A DNA stretch of 19,796 nucleotides from Monoplex corrugatus (lineage: Eukaryota; Mollusca; Gastropoda; Littorinimorpha; Ranellidae), in assembly GCA_030674185.1 (NCBI GenBank), contig JAPXFY010002824.1, forward strand, positions 5,001 to 24,796, given 5' to 3'. The notes under the pieces are model-generated. The model made no database searches. It was not told where the DNA came from and was given only the letters and a program-made list of their open reading frames with translations. Below, one piece after another: positions 18,534-19,796 of this stretch; position 1 is the stretch's first letter; each line of letters begins with the position of its first letter. The translations under genes were made by a program, and so were the position numbers.

Positions 18534-18541
18534 TGTGTGTG
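18248..18541. repeat. Three long (GT)n tracts
   Basis: GT tracts at about 18248-18320, 18391-18444 and 18470-18541, separated by GT-rich imperfect sequence. Confidence 0.97.
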
Positions 18542-18544
18542 ACA

Positions 18545-19796
18545 TTTGTATTTTGAACAGTTAGGTGTAATATTAGCGCTATATTGTAGTCCTATATGAA
18601 ACAAATGCTGGTTGAATAAAAAAAAGTTGTGTAGTGCTGACCTGTCACCTTACCAAACGACATTTATCTAAAACATTTAAGTATGCAACTGTAACTATAT
18701 ACAGTTAATAAAGACATAAACAGTAAACACGTAATAATGAATGAAAATTAATACATTTATAACACAAATGAAAATGAAATTCAAGTACAATACAGTAAAT
18801 AAACTGGGACACTAAGAGGTGGTTGATCCAAACAAACAGTCTTTTATTTCATTATAAACTGATCGATGACAAATTCATGTATCACCATCATTTCACGGCT
18901 TATCATTTAACCATGCCTGAACGTTGTTCAGCTGGCATTGAAATGAACACGAAAGTGTCCAGTATTATCAAGACAGCTGTGTAATCACAGTTGCTAAAGG
19001 ATTTAAACCATTCCATTGACAAGTGTTTTGCTCTTCGTGGATATGACTCTGCAACAGATCTTGTACGGAGGTACAACAAGGGATAAGAATTTGAATGTCT
19101 GAAGGTGTATTTTGTCAAAATCACCAAAGAATAAAACTTCAACAATATATATATATACAGAAGTCGGTTTATGTGTGACTGACAGAAATAGGATGAAAAT
19201 AGATTGCGTATATGTAGGTGCGTGTTCTATGTGTTTTCCCCAACCACACACAACCTTCCACTCAGTCATTTAAACAACCTCTGTAAACAAATTAGTATAT
19301 TTAAATATTTATAATTCATCAAATATCAGTTCAATTTTCATCCAACTGGATCAACAAACACATAAGTCAGAAATAAATGTTCATTGACCACTGTTAAATA
19401 AGCAGATTTGCTCAAGTATGAATATTAAGGCATGCTTTTCAGACCCCGAAGAAGAAAGCGTAAAACAAAAAAGATAGGTCGTTAAAAGGCCAGAAGGCCT
19501 AGGCTACGAACCAGCCCTCAGCTACTACTACTACTACTACTACTAATAAAAAGTAATCGATTCAGGTTTCCGTCCCAAACAGTCTTTTCACAGGAATTCT
19601 TTCACTGCATCAGCACTTCAGTCTGTTTCACAGCATCGAAATCATTGTTCAGAATTCAGTTCATCTCTATATAAATATAGTTACCACACAATCCTGGGAG
19701 CAAGACGAAACAGAGGCGTCAGTAACCGGACACGCCCACAGCATGTATTCAGCAGAGTCCTAACAGCTTAGGACCAGGGACTGGATCAGGCATCCA
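18545..19796. other. Unassigned AT-rich right end
   Basis: No gene recognised. It holds a (TA)n patch (19145-19156), a small AGGCC-AGAA-GGCCT hairpin (19487-19500) and an (ACT)7-8 microsatellite (19522-19545). Minus-strand frames at 18903-19145 and 19003-19269 have no recognisable motif. Confidence 0.45.

Noticed and set aside
17913..18541. CRISPR-like or satellite array
   Set aside because: There are no regular repeat/spacer units; the periodicity is that of di-, tetra- and hexanucleotide microsatellites.
18903..19269. Minus-strand open frames of 80 and 88 codons
   Set aside because: No recognisable motif, overlapping frames, AT-rich DNA and chance-like length.

Overview
This window is eukaryotic nuclear DNA made of intergenic, transposon-rich sequence. 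No host protein-coding gene can be supported. Long (GT/CA)n, (CT)n, (GACA)n and trinucleotide microsatellites, decayed LINE fragments, tRNA-derived SINE-like pieces and fresh Tc1-like DNA transposons together suggest a metazoan. The style of the SINEs and LINEs fits a marine mollusc, probably a gastropod. That assignment is from memory of family style and is only moderately sure.

The dominant feature is one young Tc1/mariner-superfamily element present three times: copy A (3656-5271, + strand), copy B (14038-15661, - strand) and copy C (15696-17308, + strand). All three have the same termini, TA target duplications, imperfect 26-bp inverted repeats (20/26 matching), a 342-codon DD34E transposase gene, an upstream TATA-like box and a downstream AATAAA. 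By eye the copies are about 99% identical. None has an intact gene as read: A and C share a one-base loss in a G run, and B has instead a one-base loss in a C run further on. B and C lie head to head only 34 bp apart and form a near-perfect 3.3-kb palindrome.

The other mobile DNA is older. There is a LINE 3' fragment at 78-215 (-) and a reverse-transcriptase motif A remnant at 776-934 (+). A tRNA-derived SINE with an internal tandem duplication lies at about 2260-2675 (-). An RNase H-bearing LINE (-) is split by copy A: its reading frame runs 5722-5274 and resumes at 3653-3582 once the transposon and one TA are ignored. A SINE head is at 6595-6722 (-). An RTE-like LINE with an inverted 5' part lies at 7150-7815 and is followed by a SINE at 7829-8110 (+). 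A tRNA-Lys-like SINE head with diverged repeats lies at 9985-10362, and a decayed RTE-like LINE C-terminus at 11183-11903 (+). A CR1/L2-like LINE C-terminal half (13268-14037, -) is interrupted by copy B; a probable LINE/SINE 3' tail with (ATT)n lies at 12340-12420 (-). A second copy of the 7829-8110 SINE tail is at about 17760-17850.

The right end (18545-19796) and the stretches 938-2259, 8621-9980, 10363-11182 and 11904-12339 hold nothing I can assign. The window reads as nested layers: old LINE/SINE debris first, then a recent burst of one Tc1-like family. I found no clear new biological system. The most interesting points are the B/C palindrome, the complementary frameshifts among the copies, the frame-restoring nested insertion of copy A and the inverted-5' LINE.
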